From: Streptomyces sp. KMM 9044
GTDB taxonomy: Bacteria; Actinomycetota; Actinomycetes; Streptomycetales; Streptomycetaceae
Direction: 5' to 3'
Length of the DNA stretch: 64,000 bases
Assembly (NCBI RefSeq): GCF_024701375.2
Contig: NZ_CP113910.1
Location: 4,774,001-4,838,000 of the forward strand
Position 1 is the stretch's first letter. Every line of letters begins with the position of its first letter. This document shows, piece by piece, positions 54,256 through 62,509 of the stretch. A model generated the notes under the pieces. The model worked only from the letters and a program-made list of their open reading frames with translations, was not told where the DNA came from and searched no databases. Position numbers and translations under genes: made by a program.

Positions 54256-55302
54256 TCACCCCCGCGGCGCCCCCGAGGACCCCCGCACCATCAACTCGCC
54301 CCGCACCGAGGCGATCTTCCCGGGCGGCGGCTCCTCGCGGCCCATCGCGATGCGGCCGGCCCGCGCCCCCGCCTCGGCGAGCGGCAGCCGCACCGTTGTC
54401 AGGGCGGGCACGGCGTCGATGCTGAACGGGAGGTCGTCGAAACCGGCGACCGACACGTCGTCGGGGATCTTCCGGCCGGAGTCCCGCAGGGCCGCGCACG
54501 CGCCCAGCGCGACGGAGTCGTTCGCCGCGACCACCGCCGTCAGCCCAGGGTCTCTGCGTAGGAGTTCGAGGGTGGCCTCGTAGCCGGAGCGGCGGTCGTA
54601 GCGGCCGTGGACGGTCCAGCGGGGGTCCTCCTCGATGCCGTGCGCGACGAGCGCGGCCCGGTGCCCTTCGAGGCGGTGGCGGGTGGTGGTGCGCTCCTGC
54701 GGGCCCGCGACGTAGCCGAGGCGGCGGTGGCCGAGCCCGATCAGATGCTCGGTGAGTTCCCGGCCGCCGCCGCGGTTGTCGAAGGCCAGCGCGATCGCCC
54801 CGGTGTCCGGCGCCGGCGGCCGGCCGCACAGCACCACCCGAGTCCCGGCCTCCGCCAGCCTGCGCAGTTTCGCGTCCATCGCCGCCTTGTGAGGGGCGTT
54901 CTCGATGGCGCCGCCGGTCAGCACCACCGCCGCGGCCCGCTGCCGCTGGAGCAGCGTCAGGTACGTCAGCTCGCGCTCCGGGGAGCCCCCCGTGTTGCAC
55001 ACGACCGCGAGTCTCTCCCCGCCGGCCCGCCCGCCCGGCCCCCCGATCTCGCCCTGGATCGCGCTCGCCATGATCCCGAAGAACGGGTCGGCGATGTCGT
55101 TCACCAGGATGCCCACCAGGTCGGAGGTGGCGGCTGCCAGGGCGCTCGCGGGGCCGTTGAGCACGTAGTCGAGTTCGTCCACGGCCTTCAGCACCCGCTC
55201 GCGGGTGGAAGCGGCCACGGGGTAGTTCCCGTTCAGCACGCGCGACACCGTCGCGGGGGAGACCTGCGCGCGGGCCGCCACGTCCGACAGGGTCACCGTC
55301 AT
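54256..55302 (-). CDS. LacI-family regulator of the adjacent sugar-catabolism operon
   Basis: 348 aa from the ATG at 55302 (MTVTLSDVAARAQVSPATVS). HTH at residues 4-25, hinge LNGPASALAAATSDLVGILV, then the effector domain with VVAANDSVALGACAALRDSG and ALTTVRLPLAEAGARAGRIA. Divergent from the Gfo/Idh operon. A GAAAGCGCTTGC palindrome (55497-55508) in the 310-bp space between is its likely operator. Confidence 0.88.
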   Translation of the reverse strand: MTVTLSDVAARAQVSPATVSRVLNGNYPVAASTRERVLKAVDELDYVLNGPASALAAATSDLVGILVNDIADPFFGIMASAIQGEIGGPGGRAGGERLAVVCNTGGSPERELTYLTLLQRQRAAAVVLTGGAIENAPHKAAMDAKLRRLAEAGTRVVLCGRPPAPDTGAIALAFDNRGGGRELTEHLIGLGHRRLGYVAGPQERTTTRHRLEGHRAALVAHGIEEDPRWTVHGRYDRRSGYEATLELLRRDPGLTAVVAANDSVALGACAALRDSGRKIPDDVSVAGFDDLPFSIDAVPALTTVRLPLAEAGARAGRIAMGREEPPPGKIASVRGELMVRGSSGAPRG

Positions 55303-55496
55303 CTCTCGTCCTCTGGCCGCGCATCTCGTCGTATCGGCGCCGACCGCGGTGTCCGGGCGCGTCCGGGCACGGACCCGATGTTCCGCTCCCGACCAAACCC
55401 TATGGCCCCGCGCCCACTTGTTCGCCCCCTCGAACAAGACGGGTTCGTCGTGGTCTTGTCCGGACCACCGTTCAGAGGCTAGCTTCTAGATGCATA

Positions 55497-55508
55497 GAAA
55501 GCGCTTGC
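55497..55508. promoter_or_regulatory. LacI-type operator before the Gfo/Idh operon
   Basis: GAAAGCGCTTGC with perfect core AAGCGCTT (55499-55506), 105 bp before the GTG start of the oxidoreductase and 195 bp from lacI. It fits the usual LacI/GalR operator form. The remainder of the 55303-55612 region shows no gene. Confidence 0.65.
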
Positions 55509-55612
55509 TGTGGCGTTCACCGGACTCGTCGCGCATCGGCCGCCACTCGCCGGCCGATACGCGGCGGGCGGGGCGTGCGCGGCGCGCGGGGACCGCGTAC
55601 GAAGGGAACGAC

Positions 55613-56764
55613 GTGACACGCAAGACGGTGCGTATCGCCATGAACGGTGTGACGGGGCGGATGGGGTACCGGCAACACCTCGTCCGCTCCATCCTGGCCC
55701 TGCGCGAGCAGGGCGGCCTCGACCTCGGTGACGGCACCGTGCTGTGGCCGGAGCCGGTCCTGGTCGGCCGCCGGGAGCACGCGCTGCGCGCGCTGGCCGA
55801 GCGGCACGGCCTGGAGCACGTCTCCACCGACCTGGACGCGGTGCTCGCCGACGAGAGCATCGACATCTACTTCGACTCCCAGGTCACCTCCGCCCGCGAG
55901 GAGGCCCTCACCAGGGCGATCGCGGCCGGCAAGCACGTCTACACCGAGAAGCCGACCGCCACCGGCCTCGACGGCGCCCTGGAACTGGCCCGGCTGGCGA
56001 ACGCCGCCGGAATCAAACACGGCGTGGTGCAGGACAAGCTGTTCCTGCCGGGCCTGCTCAAGCTGAAGCGGCTCATCGACGGCGGCTTCTTCGGCCGGAT
56101 CCTCTCGGTGCGCGGCGAGTTCGGCTACTGGGTCTTCGAGGGCGACTGGCAGGGCGCGCAGCGCCCGTCCTGGAACTACCGCGCCGAGGACGGCGGCGGC
56201 ATCGTCGTCGACATGTTCCCGCACTGGGAGTACGTGCTGCACGAGCTGTTCGGCCGGGTGCGCTCCGTCCAGGCCCTGACCGCCACCCACGTCCCGCAGC
56301 GCTGGGACGAGAACGGCAAGCCCTACGACGCCACCGCCGACGACGCCGCCTACGGCGTCTTCGAACTCGAGGGCGGTGCCGTCGCCCAGATCAACTCCTC
56401 CTGGACGGTCCGCGTCCACCGCGACGAACTCGTCGAGTTCCAGGTCGACGGTACCGAGGGCTCCGCCGTGGCCGGTTTGCGCGACTGCCGCGTCCAGCAC
56501 CGCTCCGCCACCCCCAAGCCCGTCTGGAACCCGGACATCCCCGCCACCGAGGTCTTCCGCGACCAGTGGCAGGAGGTCCCGGACAACGGCGAGTTCGACA
56601 ACGGCTTCAAGGCCCAGTGGGAGCTGTTCCTCAGGCACGTCTACGCCGACGCCCCCTACCACTGGGACCTGCTGGCCGGCGCCCGCGGCGTCCAGCTCGC
56701 CGAGCTGGGCCTGAGGTCGTCGGCCGAGGGCCTCCGCCTCGACGTACCGGAGATCTCGCTGTGA
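55613..56764 (+). CDS. Gfo/Idh/MocA-family oxidoreductase
   Basis: 383 aa from GTG at 55613 with GAAGGGA upstream; the open frame extends 41 codons earlier without a ribosome site. Rossmann N-terminus (VRIAMNGVTGRMGYRQHLVR) and the C-terminal dehydrogenase domain. The catalytic-type motif HVYTEKPTATGLDGALELAR holds EKP, and GGGIVVDMFPHWEYVLHELF supplies the downstream Asp/His pair. NAD(P)-dependent sugar or inositol oxidation is likely. First gene of a coupled three-gene operon. Confidence 0.88.
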   Translation: MTRKTVRIAMNGVTGRMGYRQHLVRSILALREQGGLDLGDGTVLWPEPVLVGRREHALRALAERHGLEHVSTDLDAVLADESIDIYFDSQVTSAREEALTRAIAAGKHVYTEKPTATGLDGALELARLANAAGIKHGVVQDKLFLPGLLKLKRLIDGGFFGRILSVRGEFGYWVFEGDWQGAQRPSWNYRAEDGGGIVVDMFPHWEYVLHELFGRVRSVQALTATHVPQRWDENGKPYDATADDAAYGVFELEGGAVAQINSSWTVRVHRDELVEFQVDGTEGSAVAGLRDCRVQHRSATPKPVWNPDIPATEVFRDQWQEVPDNGEFDNGFKAQWELFLRHVYADAPYHWDLLAGARGVQLAELGLRSSAEGLRLDVPEISL

Positions 56765-57912
56765 CCATCGAACTGCCCGACGCGCGGGGCCGGCTGCGGA
56801 CCCACGAGCCCCGCACCGAGCCCCTCGCGGTCACCGCCGGAGCCCCCTTCACCTCCCGTACGGTCTTCTCCGCGGCACACGTCGTCGCCGACCCGTACGC
56901 CGACACGACTCCCGACTCGCCCGCCGCCGTCGACTGGGACGCCACCCTCGCCTTCCGCCGCCACCTGTGGTCGCACGGCCTGGGCGTCGCCGAGGCGATG
57001 GACACCGCCCAGCGCGGCATGGGCCTGGACTGGGCGGGAGCGGCCGAGCTGATCCGCCGCTCCGCCGCCGAGGCGAAGGCCGTCGGAGGCCGCATCGCCT
57101 GCGGCGTCGGCACCGACCAGATCACCGAGGGAACCCTCGCCGAGGTGCGGGCGGCCTACGAGGAACAGCTCGCGCTCGTCGAGGAGTCGGGCGCGCAGGC
57201 CATCCTGATGGCGTCCCGCGCCCTGGCCGCCGCGGCCCGCTCCCCCGAGGACTACCTCGAGGTGTACGGGCACCTGCTGCGCCAGTCCGCCGAGCCGGTG
57301 ATCCTGCACTGGCTCGGCCCGATGTTCGACCCGGCGCTGGAGGGCTACTGGGGCTCGTCCGACCTGGACGCGGCCACCGAAACCTTCCTGGAGGTCATCG
57401 CCGCGCACCCCGACAAGGTCGACGGCATCAAGGTCTCGCTGCTCGACGCGCAGCGCGAGGTGGCCCTGCGCCGCCGCCTGCCGCAGGGCGTGCGCTGCTA
57501 CACCGGCGACGACTTCCACTACCCCGAGCTGATCGCGGGCGACGAGGAGGGCTTCAGCCACGCCCTGCTCGGCGTCTTCGACCCGCTCGGCCCGCTGGCG
57601 GCCCGGGCCGTCCGCGCCCTGGACACCGGGGACACGGCGGGCTTCCGCGGACTGCTCGACCCGACGGTGGAGCTGAGCCGGCACCTCTTCCAGGCACCCA
57701 CCCGCTTCTACAAGACGGGCGTGGTGTTCCTGGCCTGGCTGGCCGGCCACCAGGACCACTTCGCCATGGTCGGCGGCCTGCAGTCGGCCCGCTCACTGCC
57801 GCACCTCGCCCGCGCCTACGAACTCGCCGACGGCCTCGGCCTGTTCCCCGACCCGAAGCTCGCCGAGGACCGCATGCGGACCCTGCTGCACCTGTACGGA
57901 GTGACCCCGTGA
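56761..57912 (+). CDS. DUF993 protein (dihydrodipicolinate synthase-like aldolase)
   Basis: 383 aa from GTG at 56761, overlapping the previous stop by 4 nt. DUF993 family: WDATLAFRRHLWSHGLGVAE, AVGGRIACGVGTDQITEGTL, VILHWLGPMFDPALEGYWGS, VDGIKVSLLDAQREVALRRR (the Lys in IKVS is in the Schiff-base position of class I aldolases), and VRCYTGDDFHYPELIAGDEE. An aldolase step in breakdown of an oxidised sugar is inferred from the neighbours. Confidence 0.85.
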   Translation: MTIELPDARGRLRTHEPRTEPLAVTAGAPFTSRTVFSAAHVVADPYADTTPDSPAAVDWDATLAFRRHLWSHGLGVAEAMDTAQRGMGLDWAGAAELIRRSAAEAKAVGGRIACGVGTDQITEGTLAEVRAAYEEQLALVEESGAQAILMASRALAAAARSPEDYLEVYGHLLRQSAEPVILHWLGPMFDPALEGYWGSSDLDAATETFLEVIAAHPDKVDGIKVSLLDAQREVALRRRLPQGVRCYTGDDFHYPELIAGDEEGFSHALLGVFDPLGPLAARAVRALDTGDTAGFRGLLDPTVELSRHLFQAPTRFYKTGVVFLAWLAGHQDHFAMVGGLQSARSLPHLARAYELADGLGLFPDPKLAEDRMRTLLHLYGVTP

Positions 57913-58766
57913 CCGGCCCCGTGACCGGCCCCGCCGACGCTCTCGCACGTTTCAGCATCAACCAGATGACGGTCAGGCAGCTGTCCCTGCCGGAACTCGT
58001 CGACGCCTGCCGCGACCTGGGCGTCCCCGGCGTCGGCCTGTGGCGCGAACCCGTCCGGGCCTACGGCGTGGAGGCGGCGGCGAAACTGGTCCGCGACGCC
58101 GGCCTGGCGGTGACGACCCTGTGCCGGGGCGGCTTCCTCACCGCGGTCGACCCCGCGGAGCGGGCCGCGGCCCTGGCCGACAACCGCCGCGCCGTCGACG
58201 AGGCGGCGACGCTCGGCACCGACACCCTGGTCCTGGTCTCCGGCGGCCTCCCGGCCGGGTCCAAGGACCTGCGCGGTGCCCGCGAACGCATCGCGGACGC
58301 CCTGGCGGAGCTGGGCCCGCACGCCGAGGAGCACGGGGTGCGCCTGGCCATCGAGCCGCTGCACCCCATGTTCGCCTCCGACCGCTGCGTGGTCTCCACC
58401 CTCGCCCAGGCCCTCGACCTCGCCGAACGGTTCCCGGCCCGGCAGGTCGGCGTCACCGTCGACACCTACCACGTCTGGTGGGACGACACGGCGCCCGCGC
58501 AGATCGCCCGGGCCGGCGCCCAGGACCGTATCCATACCTTCCAGCTCGCCGACTGGACCACCCCGCTGCCCGAGGGCGTCCTCAACGGCCGCGGCCAGAT
58601 CGGCGACGGGAGTATCGACATGCGGGAGTGGCAGGGGTACGTGGAGGCGGCCGGCTACACCGGTCCCATCGAGGTCGAGCTGTTCAACGACGCGCTGTGG
58701 GCCCGCGACGGCCGCGAGGTCCTGGCGGAGACGGCACGGAGGTTCACGGAGAACGTCCGGCCGTGA
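57909..58766 (+). CDS. Sugar phosphate isomerase/epimerase (TIM barrel)
   Basis: 285 aa from GTG at 57909, overlapping the previous stop by 4 nt. AP endonuclease 2 barrel with ARFSINQMTVRQLSLPELVD, RLAIEPLHPMFASDRCVVST (metal Glu), QVGVTVDTYHVWWDDTAPAQ (metal Asp and His), HTFQLADWTTPLPEGVLNGR and PIEVELFNDALWARDGREVL (final Glu). Isomerisation or dehydration of a keto-sugar in the same pathway as the two upstream enzymes is likely. Its stop codon lies inside the first unit of a heptamer repeat. Confidence 0.86.
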   Translation: MTGPVTGPADALARFSINQMTVRQLSLPELVDACRDLGVPGVGLWREPVRAYGVEAAAKLVRDAGLAVTTLCRGGFLTAVDPAERAAALADNRRAVDEAATLGTDTLVLVSGGLPAGSKDLRGARERIADALAELGPHAEEHGVRLAIEPLHPMFASDRCVVSTLAQALDLAERFPARQVGVTVDTYHVWWDDTAPAQIARAGAQDRIHTFQLADWTTPLPEGVLNGRGQIGDGSIDMREWQGYVEAAGYTGPIEVELFNDALWARDGREVLAETARRFTENVRP

Positions 58767-58816
58767 GCCGTGAGCCGTGAGCCGTGAGCCGTGAGCCGTG
58801 AGCCGTGAGCCGTGGG
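58761..58816 (+). repeat. Heptanucleotide tandem repeat at the operon end
   Basis: Seven perfect copies of CCGTGAG followed by one CCGTGGG, starting within the last codons of the isomerase gene. The stop TGA is part of the first unit, so changes in copy number leave the protein unchanged. Confidence 0.85.
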
Positions 58817-59233
58817 AGATGGGAGGTGGGCGGCGCCTCGGGTCCTGTGCCCCGTGACCCGGGTCCCGCCCGAGGCACCGCCGACACGGACGACGAAGTC
58901 AGGCCTCCGTCTCCGTCCCCGCCCTCGGCACACCGGCCCGCGGAGGTACCGTCAGAGCTGCAGCGACGGGCCGGTCGGCCAGGACGACGGACGAGCCCGA
59001 CGGCGTCCTTCTCGCATCCGGCCGTGCACCGCCTGCTCGGCCTGCGCTCCTCGCTCACCACCTGGACCGCTTCCTCCGGGACCCGTATGTCCCCGTGTCA
59101 ACTCCTCCTGATCGAGGGGGACTTCAGTTCAGAAGATTACCCGCACGGGTGTTCCCGCTGAGTAGCATGGCGCTCCCGGCGCCGTGCGGTGACCTGACCA
59201 CAGCCGGGGAAGCGAGAGGATGCGTGATGTCCG
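58817..59233. other. Intergenic region before the methyltransferase gene
   Basis: 417 bp without a credible gene: reading frames on both strands are Arg/Pro-rich and unlike known proteins. The right end should hold the methyltransferase promoter; GAGAGGA at about 59213-59219 is a possible ribosome site for a start further upstream than annotated. Confidence 0.4.
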
Positions 59234-59902
59234 GTGGGGGTTACCAGTTGGCTCGTGCTCGGGGGTGAGGACCCGGAGTACGCGCTTCCCGAGGCGGCGG
59301 GACAGGCCGGTCTGGTCAGCCAGTTGCGGCCGTTGATCCGGGAGCTCAGCGCACCCGGGGAACTGGTCTTCGACCCGTTCGCGGGGTGGGGGACGACGCT
59401 GGTGGCCGCCTCGGCGGAAGGACGGCGCGGGTTCGGCATCGAGGTGAACGAGGAGCGTGCCGAGGACGCACGCAAGCGGCTGGCGACCTGTCCGGGACAG
59501 GAGATGATCTGCGGCGATGCCCGGAAGCCTCCGCTGGAGGCAGGCTCGGTCGATCTGGTGCTGTGCGATCTGCCGTACTTCGGCACCAACCTGGACACCG
59601 GCGCCACCGACGGCGCGCAGTTCTACGCGCTGCGCGACTACGACGACTACCTCAACGCGCTGGACGAGGCGTTCGGCGCGATCGCGCAGACCATGCGGCC
59701 CGGTGCCCGGGCCGTGATCGCGGTCCAGAACCGGCGGATCGCCGACCGGTTCGTTCCACTGGCCTGGGACGCGGCGCGGGTGCTGGGACGCCACCTCACC
59801 CTGGGTGACGAGCGCATCCACCTGTACGACCGGCCGGCGGGCGGTGACGACCCGATGCTGACCAATCGGTCGCACGAATACCTGCTGATGGCCACCAGGT
59901 AG
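59234..59902 (+). CDS. Orphan DNA (or RNA) N-methyltransferase
   Basis: 222 aa from GTG at 59234; the ribosome site is poor and the true start could be a few codons later. SAM-binding motif I is ELVFDPFAGWGTTLVAASAE, followed by FGIEVNEERAEDARKRL. The catalytic motif DLVLCDLPYFGTNLDTG replaces the usual DPPY with DLPY. Motif I precedes the catalytic motif, unlike beta-class enzymes. No restriction endonuclease is nearby. It could be a regulatory DNA methylase, a tRNA/rRNA methylase, or belong to the biosynthetic region on its right. Confidence 0.75.
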   Translation: MGVTSWLVLGGEDPEYALPEAAGQAGLVSQLRPLIRELSAPGELVFDPFAGWGTTLVAASAEGRRGFGIEVNEERAEDARKRLATCPGQEMICGDARKPPLEAGSVDLVLCDLPYFGTNLDTGATDGAQFYALRDYDDYLNALDEAFGAIAQTMRPGARAVIAVQNRRIADRFVPLAWDAARVLGRHLTLGDERIHLYDRPAGGDDPMLTNRSHEYLLMATR

Positions 59903-59938
59903 CGGCCGCCAGGTCCTCGGGGCCGGTCACCGCCCGCC

Positions 59939-59976
59939 GCGGGCGTACGGGGCCCTACTGGGCGCCGTACGCCCGC
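59939..59976. terminator. Bidirectional terminator overlapping the PEP-mutase-like stop codon
   Basis: A perfect 12-bp inverted repeat (59939-59950 with 59965-59976), with the stop codon of the leftward gene (59955-59957) in the 14-nt loop. Lies between convergent genes. Confidence 0.7.
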
Positions 59977-60695
59977 CCGGTCCTCCGGGCCAGGTCGGTG
60001 ACGTCGGTGACGGCCTGCTGGTGCAGGCCGTCACCGAAGGTGACCCGGGCCGCGCCGAGACAGCCGAGCCGGCTGGGGGAGGCGTTGCCGGGGCGGTGCA
60101 GGGCGTTCAGCGGCTTGCTGACGTCGTTGGCCAGGCCGGGGAGCAGTTCCTCGGGGGCCAGGATCGGGTAGACCACGTCCGCGCCGGCGCCGATGTACAG
60201 GCAGGCGCGCTTGACCGCGGACTCCACCGAACGGTCGCCGTACAGGAAGGTGTCGATCCGGGCGTTCAGCACCAGCCGCTCACCGGCGGCCACGCTGACC
60301 TCGGAGAGCCATTCCGCGTGCTGCTCGGCGTCCTTGAGCTGCCGGCCCGCGGAGTCCTCCAGGTTGCAGCCGATCGCCCCCGCGTCGAGCAGCCGCTCGA
60401 CGATCTCGCCCGGGGCGAGGCCGTAGCCGCCCTCGATGTCCGCCGTCACCGGCACGTCGACGGAGCGGACGATCCGCTTGATCGCGGCGAACATCTCGTC
60501 TGCCGGGGTGTCCTCGCCGTCATCATGGCCGAGTACGGCGGCGACCGCCGCGCTGGAGGTCGCCAGCGCGGGGAAGCCGGCCTCTGCGAACGCCCGCGCG
60601 CTGACCGCGTCCCAGACATTGGGGATGACCAGCGGGTCGCCGGGATCGGTCCGGTCGTGAAGTGCCAGGAACTCCCCAGCACGGGTGGCCGCCAT
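59955..60695 (-). CDS. Isocitrate lyase/PEP mutase superfamily protein
   Basis: 246 aa from the ATG at 60695 with AGGAGA upstream. Barrel motifs are PLVIPNVWDAVSARAFAEAG, PVTADIEGGYGLAPGEIVER (metal Asp), DAGAIGCNLEDSAG, LVLNARIDTFLYGDRSVESA. The KKCGH motif of true isocitrate lyase is missing, so a PEP mutase, phosphonopyruvate hydrolase or methylisocitrate-lyase-like C-C reaction is more likely. It follows the DAHP synthase by 46 nt and is probably in its operon, which suggests a biosynthetic role using PEP-like chemistry. Confidence 0.82.
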   Translation of the reverse strand: MAATRAGEFLALHDRTDPGDPLVIPNVWDAVSARAFAEAGFPALATSSAAVAAVLGHDDGEDTPADEMFAAIKRIVRSVDVPVTADIEGGYGLAPGEIVERLLDAGAIGCNLEDSAGRQLKDAEQHAEWLSEVSVAAGERLVLNARIDTFLYGDRSVESAVKRACLYIGAGADVVYPILAPEELLPGLANDVSKPLNALHRPGNASPSRLGCLGAARVTFGDGLHQQAVTDVTDLARRTGRAYGAQ

Positions 60696-60741
60696 CAGCA
60701 GGTCTCCTCTTCGTCGTCGACGGGGGGCGGAGTGGCGTGGG

Positions 60742-61959
60742 TCACGCCGCCGCCCAGGTGGTCCCGCGGTCCGCGACCGGGGAAGCGGTGTACATGGCCG
60801 CGAGTGCGAAAGCGACGTCCAGTGACTGGCCGAGGTTCAGCCTGGGGTCGCAGACGGTCTCGTAACGGTTCGGCAGATCCTCGAAGCGGACCTCGTAGGT
60901 CCCGCCCACGCATTCGGTGACATGATCTCCCGTCAGTTCCAGGTGGAAACCGCCGGGATGGGTGCCCAGGGATCGGTGGACCTCGAGGAAGCCCTTGATC
61001 TCGTTCAGCACGTCGTCCAGTCTGCGGGTCTTGTGGCCCGTCGGCGAGGACACGGTGTTGCCGTGCACCGGATCGCAGATCCAGGCCACCTCGGCACCGG
61101 ATGCCGCCACCTTCGCCACCAGGTCCGGCAGCGTGTCGCGCACCGTACCGGCGCCCATCCGGCTGATGAAGGTCAGCCGGCCGGGTTCGCGGTCCGGGTC
61201 GAGCCGGTCGATCAGGCGCAGCGTGTCGTCCGGGGTGCTGGACGGGCCGAGCTTGACGGCGATCGGATTGCGCACCCGGGCGGCGAAGTCGACGTGTGCG
61301 CTGTCCGGCTGACGGGTGCGCTCGCCGATCCACAGCAGGTGGCCGGAGGAGGCGTAGCGGCCCGCCGCGGTGGTGCGGCAGAGTGCGCGCTCGTATTCCA
61401 GTACCAGGGCCTCGTGGCTGGTCCAGAACTCGCCGCCGTCGGCGGCGGTGAGTTCGCTCAGGTGACCGAGGGTCTCCGCGGAGGCGTCGTAGACGCGCCG
61501 CAACCGGTTCGGGTCCGGGGTGCGGGCCGCGGCGGTGAAGGCCGGCGAGTTGACCATGTCCCCCCGGTAGGAGGGGAGTTCGATGCCCTCGTGCAGCTCG
61601 GTCGGGTTCGACCGCGGTTTGGCGAACTGGCCGGCGATGCGGCCCAGCCGGACCACCGGGAGTTCGGCGGCCTCGGAGATGACCGCGGCCATCAGGGTCA
61701 GGGTGCGGTACTTGGCCGTGGTGGTGTCCGGGCCGACTTCGGCGAGGCTTTCGGCGCAGTCGCCGCCCTGGAGCAGCAGCGCCTCGCCGCGGGCCACCGC
61801 GGCCAGCCGCTCGCGCAGCCGGTCGCACTCCTCGGCCGCGACCAGCGCGGGGAGGGTGGCCAGTTCGTCCGCGACCGAGCGGAGTGCGTCGGGGTCGGGC
61901 CAGTCGGGTTGCTGCGCCGCGAACGGGCCGGTCGCGGCAGCGGTGTGGTTCGGGTTCAT
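60742..61959 (-). CDS. Class II DAHP synthase (secondary-metabolism type)
   Basis: Condenses PEP and erythrose-4-phosphate to DAHP, entry to the shikimate pathway; 405 aa from the ATG at 61959 (GGAGGG upstream). Class II motifs: EALLLQGGDCAESLAEVGPD, VRLGRIAGQFAKPRSNPTEL, GLxLPSYRGD-like ELPSYRGDMVNSPAFTAA, HVDFAARVRNPIAVKLGPSS, VAWICDPVHGNTVSSPTGHK, GTHPGGFHLELTGDHVTECV. It is shorter than housekeeping AroH and sits beside pathway genes, as in clusters making aromatic antibiotics. The 211-bp leader holds a long stem with alternative pairing and a small ORF upstream. Confidence 0.9.
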   Translation of the reverse strand: MNPNHTAAATGPFAAQQPDWPDPDALRSVADELATLPALVAAEECDRLRERLAAVARGEALLLQGGDCAESLAEVGPDTTTAKYRTLTLMAAVISEAAELPVVRLGRIAGQFAKPRSNPTELHEGIELPSYRGDMVNSPAFTAAARTPDPNRLRRVYDASAETLGHLSELTAADGGEFWTSHEALVLEYERALCRTTAAGRYASSGHLLWIGERTRQPDSAHVDFAARVRNPIAVKLGPSSTPDDTLRLIDRLDPDREPGRLTFISRMGAGTVRDTLPDLVAKVAASGAEVAWICDPVHGNTVSSPTGHKTRRLDDVLNEIKGFLEVHRSLGTHPGGFHLELTGDHVTECVGGTYEVRFEDLPNRYETVCDPRLNLGQSLDVAFALAAMYTASPVADRGTTWAAA

Positions 61960-62022
61960 GGGGTACCGTCCCTCCGTCCGCCGAGGGAGCGGGCAGTGGC
62001 TCTCGCGCTGCCTCGGCGGGTC

Positions 62023-62139
62023 CGTCCGGCTCCGGGCGGCCGACGGAGTTCCGGAGCCGAAGGATGCCTCGGTGCCGAACTCTTCGTTCAGTTCGGGAAG
62101 CTGTGGTGAGGGCGAGGGCCGGCCGCCCGGAGCCGGACG
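62023..62139 (-). promoter_or_regulatory. Attenuator-like leader of the DAHP synthase gene
   Basis: A 20-bp perfect inverted repeat (62023-62042 with 62120-62139; inner core GTCCGGCTCCGGGCGGCC) encloses 77 nt. Within it, CCGGAGCCG at 62051-62059 repeats the core of the upstream arm and can pair with the same downstream arm (62027-62035). The downstream arm thus has two mutually exclusive partners, as in transcription attenuators. The structure lies between a 43-codon ORF and the enzyme start, on the minus-strand transcript. Confidence 0.5.
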
Positions 62140-62170
62140 AGGGCGGGTCCGGGGGCGGCTCGGAAGTGGA

Positions 62171-62305
62171 TCAGGCCATCCGGTGAGGACCGGGGACGGC
62201 GTTCCAGCCCACGTCCTCGGAGGCGGAGTCCCCGACGCCGGCCCGCTCGGGTCCGGTCGGAGCGGAGGGTCTGCATGCGGCGCGACGCACTTCACTGAGC
62301 ATCAT
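62171..62305 (-). CDS. Short ORF (leader peptide or small precursor) upstream of the DAHP synthase
   Basis: A 44-codon frame including the double Met start (62305), with AGGGGG 7 nt upstream, the best ribosome site in this intergenic region. The product begins MMLSEVRRAACRPSAP and ends with an acidic stretch (GDSASEDV) and GWNAVPGPHRMA. It could be a leader peptide coupling translation to the attenuator-like structure 31 bp downstream; it has one Trp but no Tyr or Phe. Alternatively it is a small peptide-product precursor for the ATP-grasp enzyme to the right. No homologue is known to me. Confidence 0.4.
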   Translation of the reverse strand: MMLSEVRRAACRPSAPTGPERAGVGDSASEDVGWNAVPGPHRMA

Positions 62306-62509
62306 TGAATTTCCCCCTGGTGGATTCACCGTGATTCAGTGGTGACACTTTTTGCGGCAGTCGATACGGCGTGTGGGTTGTTTAAGGGTGATTAACACGG
62401 GCCGACTGCCCTCGGTGCCCCTCGCGAGCGAGTATGCGATCCGCTCGACTGGACGGACAAGGTCGCCGATACTTCGGATAGGTGCACTTCGGTAAAGCGA
62501 GGGATGTAA

